DNA from: Bacillota bacterium
Lineage (GTDB): Bacteria; Bacillota; Dethiobacteria; DTU022; UBA8154
Assembly: GCA_003444595.1 (NCBI GenBank)
Contig: DLUO01000100.1
Coordinates: forward strand, 1,617 to 8,777
DNA length: 7,161 bases
Reading direction: 5' to 3'
Shown: positions 4,461-7,161 of the stretch, in pieces
Layout of the letters: every line of letters begins with the position of its first letter
Numbering within the stretch: position 1 is the first letter of the stretch
Notes under the pieces: generated by a model
Told to the model about the DNA's origin: nothing
Database searches by the model: none
The model's input: the letters and a program-made list of their open reading frames with translations, nothing else
Translations under genes and position numbers: made by a program

Positions 4461-7139
4461 TTATTTATACAAAACTGGAATATATTGACTAGACATTCTC
4501 TTTTTCAAAACAGCCTGTGCTGCCGCCAGGCGGGCAATCGCCACCCGGAAAGGAGAGCAACTCACATAATCAATTCCCAGACCGTGACAGAAGTCAATAG
4601 ACTGCGGCTCACCTCCGTGTTCCCCGCAAATTCCCATTTTTAAACCGGGTTTTGTTTCTCTACCCGCGGCAACTGCCAGCGACATCAGTTTTCCTACCCC
4701 ATCCCTATCCAGAACCATGAAGGGGTTAGCGGGGAGGATTTTCTGCCGGAGATAAAAGGGCAGGAATTTCCCTTCAGCATCATCACGGCTGAAACCGAAA
4801 GTTGTCTGGGTCAAATCGTTTGTTCCGAAGGAAAAAAATTCGGCATGCTCTGCTATCTCTCCGGCGACCACGCAGGCCCTGGGGAGCTCAATCATTGTCC
4901 CGATGGCATAGTTTATCTCCATGCCCGTTTCTGCCGTCACACCGGCGATTTCATCTTCCACGATTTCCCGCATGCTTTTCAGCTCGTGGGGATGCCCCAC
5001 CAGGGGTATCATAATTTCGGGTCTAATTTCCAGGCCTTCCTTCTTTAAAGCTACGACAGCCAGACAGATAGCCCGGACCTGCATCCTATAAATCTCCGGG
5101 TAGACAAGTCCCAGGCGGCAACCCCGTTGGCCGAGCATGGGATTTAGCTCCTTCAGGCTGCGCACTTTTTTTAGAAGGGACTCTTTTTGCCGCAGCTCTT
5201 TTCCCCCTTCTCCACGCTCTTTGATACGGGTTACCTCCACCAGCAGTTCTTCCAAATTGGGCAAAAACTCATGCAGGGGCGGATCCAGTAGGCGGATCGT
5301 TACCGGCAGGCCTTCCATTTCCCGCAGGATCTGCTCGAAGTCTCCCTGCTGCAGGGGAAGAAGCTTAACCAGGGCGGCCTCTCTCTCTTCCTGCGTTTCT
5401 GCCAGGATCATCTCCTGCACCAGCGGAAGACGCTCCGGGTTTAAAAACATGTGTTCAGTCCGGCAGAGACCGATCCCTTCAGCGCCGAATTCTCTTGCTT
5501 TCCTGGCATCTCGCGGCGTATCCGCATTAGCCCTTACCCGCAGTTCGCGGATCTCGTCAGCCCAGGAGAGCAGCAGCTCAAACTCCGGGCTGAGCTTGGG
5601 GGCGATAAGCGGAACCTCGCCATAATAAACGCGGCCGGTGGTACCGTCGATAGAGATAATCTCTCCTTCTTTGATTACACGGTCGCCTACCTGGAAGAGG
5701 TTGGCCTGGAAATCTATTTTAACGGCCTCACAGCCGCTGACACAGGGCTTTCCCATACCCCTGGCCACAACAGCCGCATGGCTGGTCATCCCGCCCCGGC
5801 TCGTCAAAACACCCTGTGCAGCGACAATACCGTGAATGTCATCAGGTGTGGTCTCCGAACGCACCAGGATTACCTTTTCACCTTCCTGGTGCTTTTTTTC
5901 AGCCACATTGGCATCAAATACCACCCGGCCGCTGGCAGCGCCGGGCGAGGCCGGCAGCCCTTCTGCCAGGGGAGTTATATCTGCTGAAAGGTCAATGCGC
6001 TGGTGCAGCAACTGCACCAACTGGGAGGGCTCTACCCTAAAAAGAGCTTCCTCTTTTGTACAAATCCCTTCTGAAACCATATCCACGGCTGTTTTAACAG
6101 CGGCCTGGGCCGTCCTCTTGCCATTGCGCGTCTGCAGGATATAAAGCCGGCCTTTTTCCACCGTGAACTCTATATCCTGCATATCCCGGTAGTGCTTTTC
6201 CAAAGTAGAGCAGATCGAACTAAACTGGTCATAAATATGGGGGAGCCTCTCCTGTAATGCTGTGATGGGCAAAGGAGTGCGTATACCGGCAACTACATCT
6301 TCTCCCTGGGCGTTGAACAGGAGTTCCCCGTAAAGCTGCTTTTCCCCGGTGGAGGGGTTTCTGGTAAACGCTACACCGGAGCCGCTGTCGTCACCAAGGT
6401 TGCCAAAAACCATGGATTGGACATTTACGGCAGTGCCCAGATCGTCGGGTATGCCGTTAAGACGGCGATAAACAATAGCCCGGGGGTTATTCCAGGAAGC
6501 AAAAACGGCTTTGATGGACTGCAGCAACTGCTCATGGGGATCCTGGGGAAAAACCAAGCCGTTTTCCTTTTCGATGATCTGCTTATAACGCTCGATTACC
6601 CTTTCCCAGCCCTCAGCGGGCAGTTGCCGGCTTTTCTGGACCTTAAAAGAGCTCGCCACTTCAGTCAGCGCCTTTTCGAAACTGTAGTGCTCTATTTTAA
6701 GGACCACATCACCGTACATCTGCAGCAACCGGCGGTAACAGTCCAAGGCAAAGGCTCTGTTCCCCGTGTTCCGGGAGAGGGCCTCCACCGTGCTGTCATT
6801 CAGCCCCAGGTTTAAAATCGTATCCATCATACCGGGCATGGAGTAGTAAGCGCCCGAGCGGACCGAAAGCAACAATGGGTTGTCTGTGCTTCCCAGTGTT
6901 TTCCCCGTCTGTTTTTCCAGTTCGCGAACAGCAGAGGCTACCTGCGCTTTGAGCTCTTCAGATAGGGTCTCCCCCTCCCGGTAATAGTCGTTGCAGGCTT
7001 CTGTTGTAACAGTAAAACCGGGCGGTACAGGGAGGTTCAAGCGGGTCATCTCTGCCAGGTTGGCTCCTTTACCACCCAGCAGCATCTTCATCTCTGCATT
7101 CCCTTCGTTAAACATATATACTTTTTTAATACTGTTCAT
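4461..7139 (-). CDS. ppdK: Pyruvate, phosphate dikinase
   Basis: A cytosolic enzyme of 892 residues that interconverts pyruvate + ATP + Pi and phosphoenolpyruvate + AMP + PPi. In anaerobes it serves gluconeogenesis or PPi-linked glycolysis. The N-terminal ATP-grasp domain (about 1-370) shows GGKGANLAEM (22-31), LPVPPGFTVTTEAC (36-49), SVRSGAYYSMPGMMDT (92-107) and LQTRNGKRT (335-343). The swivelling phosphohistidine domain carries TSRGGMTSHAAVVARGMGKP (446-465), with catalytic H454 and regulatory T452. The C-terminal PEP/pyruvate barrel has GLCRTEHMF (557-565), RLLDPP (616-621), FGTNDLTQTTFGFSRDD (771-787) and GICGEHGGEP (836-845), including active-site C838. Length is typical and no key residue is missing. 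AAAGGAG (7156-7150), ten bases before the ATG, supports the start. The intact GGMTSH motif fits control by a YqfL/DUF299-type PPDK regulatory protein, not visible in this window. Confidence 0.98.
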   Translation of the reverse strand: MNSIKKVYMFNEGNAEMKMLLGGKGANLAEMTRLNLPVPPGFTVTTEACNDYYREGETLSEELKAQVASAVRELEKQTGKTLGSTDNPLLLSVRSGAYYSMPGMMDTILNLGLNDSTVEALSRNTGNRAFALDCYRRLLQMYGDVVLKIEHYSFEKALTEVASSFKVQKSRQLPAEGWERVIERYKQIIEKENGLVFPQDPHEQLLQSIKAVFASWNNPRAIVYRRLNGIPDDLGTAVNVQSMVFGNLGDDSGSGVAFTRNPSTGEKQLYGELLFNAQGEDVVAGIRTPLPITALQERLPHIYDQFSSICSTLEKHYRDMQDIEFTVEKGRLYILQTRNGKRTAQAAVKTAVDMVSEGICTKEEALFRVEPSQLVQLLHQRIDLSADITPLAEGLPASPGAASGRVVFDANVAEKKHQEGEKVILVRSETTPDDIHGIVAAQGVLTSRGGMTSHAAVVARGMGKPCVSGCEAVKIDFQANLFQVGDRVIKEGEIISIDGTTGRVYYGEVPLIAPKLSPEFELLLSWADEIRELRVRANADTPRDARKAREFGAEGIGLCRTEHMFLNPERLPLVQEMILAETQEEREAALVKLLPLQQGDFEQILREMEGLPVTIRLLDPPLHEFLPNLEELLVEVTRIKERGEGGKELRQKESLLKKVRSLKELNPMLGQRGCRLGLVYPEIYRMQVRAICLAVVALKKEGLEIRPEIMIPLVGHPHELKSMREIVEDEIAGVTAETGMEINYAIGTMIELPRACVVAGEIAEHAEFFSFGTNDLTQTTFGFSRDDAEGKFLPFYLRQKILPANPFMVLDRDGVGKLMSLAVAAGRETKPGLKMGICGEHGGEPQSIDFCHGLGIDYVSCSPFRVAIARLAAAQAVLKKRMSSQYIPVLYK

Positions 7140-7149
7140 TACTCTCTGA

Positions 7150-7156
7150 CTCCTTT
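7150..7156 (-). promoter_or_regulatory. ppdK ribosome binding site
   Basis: AAAGGAG on the minus strand, ten bases before the ATG at 7139. It fixes the ppdK start; the promoter is beyond the window edge. Confidence 0.75.
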
Positions 7157-7161
7157 ATGAT

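Noticed and set aside
5137..5987. Plus-strand open frames of 162 and 178 codons inside ppdK
   Set aside because: They are antisense shadows of a fully intact ppdK, with no ribosome binding site and biased (Ser/Arg-rich) composition.

Overview
This window looks like a chromosomal housekeeping segment of a Gram-positive, probably spore-forming anaerobe of the Clostridia (Peptococcaceae/Desulfotomaculum-like). The lineage is inferred from the style of the DnaG, Dgt and pyruvate phosphate dikinase sequences, from strong AGGAGG-type ribosome binding sites, and from sites resembling sigma-H and Spo0A targets. It has not been tested by database search.

Layout, left to right. Positions 1-1068 (minus) hold the first 356 codons of dnaG (primase), cut by the window edge. 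Positions 1069-1409 are a structured, AT-rich intergenic region that appears to be the dnaG control region. Positions 1410-2408 (minus) hold dgt, an HD-domain dNTP triphosphohydrolase, with a TTG start. Positions 2410-3024 (minus) hold a flavodoxin-fold NAD(P)H/FMN oxidoreductase with four clustered cysteines; it abuts dgt and probably shares its transcript. Positions 3025-3259 are a divergent intergenic region with a palindromic operator-like site. Positions 3260-4456 (plus) hold a secreted D-Ala-D-Ala carboxypeptidase (DacF/PBP5 type). Positions 4461-7139 (minus) hold complete ppdK (pyruvate phosphate dikinase), convergent with dacF and only 4 bp from it.

How the genes relate. Dgt (dNTP pool) and DnaG (primer synthesis) both serve replication. 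In Bacillus subtilis dnaG is followed by sigA and preceded by yqfL, which encodes the PPDK regulatory kinase/phosphorylase. Finding ppdK itself in this neighbourhood fits a rearranged version of that cluster. The carboxypeptidase works in cell-wall or cortex maturation and is the only plus-strand gene.

The most interesting stretch is the region before dnaG. It contains a match to every constrained position of the published sigma-H consensus (1285-1312), an exact Spo0A box (1172-1178), and an intrinsic terminator (1101-1129) ending only 32 nt before the dnaG ATG. Upstream segments can form mutually exclusive pairings, as in an attenuator. This suggests that primase expression, and perhaps that of the expected downstream sigA, is tied to the sporulation transition and gated by transcript termination. 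All of this is read from sequence and is untested. No mobile elements, CRISPR arrays, tRNA or rRNA genes were seen.
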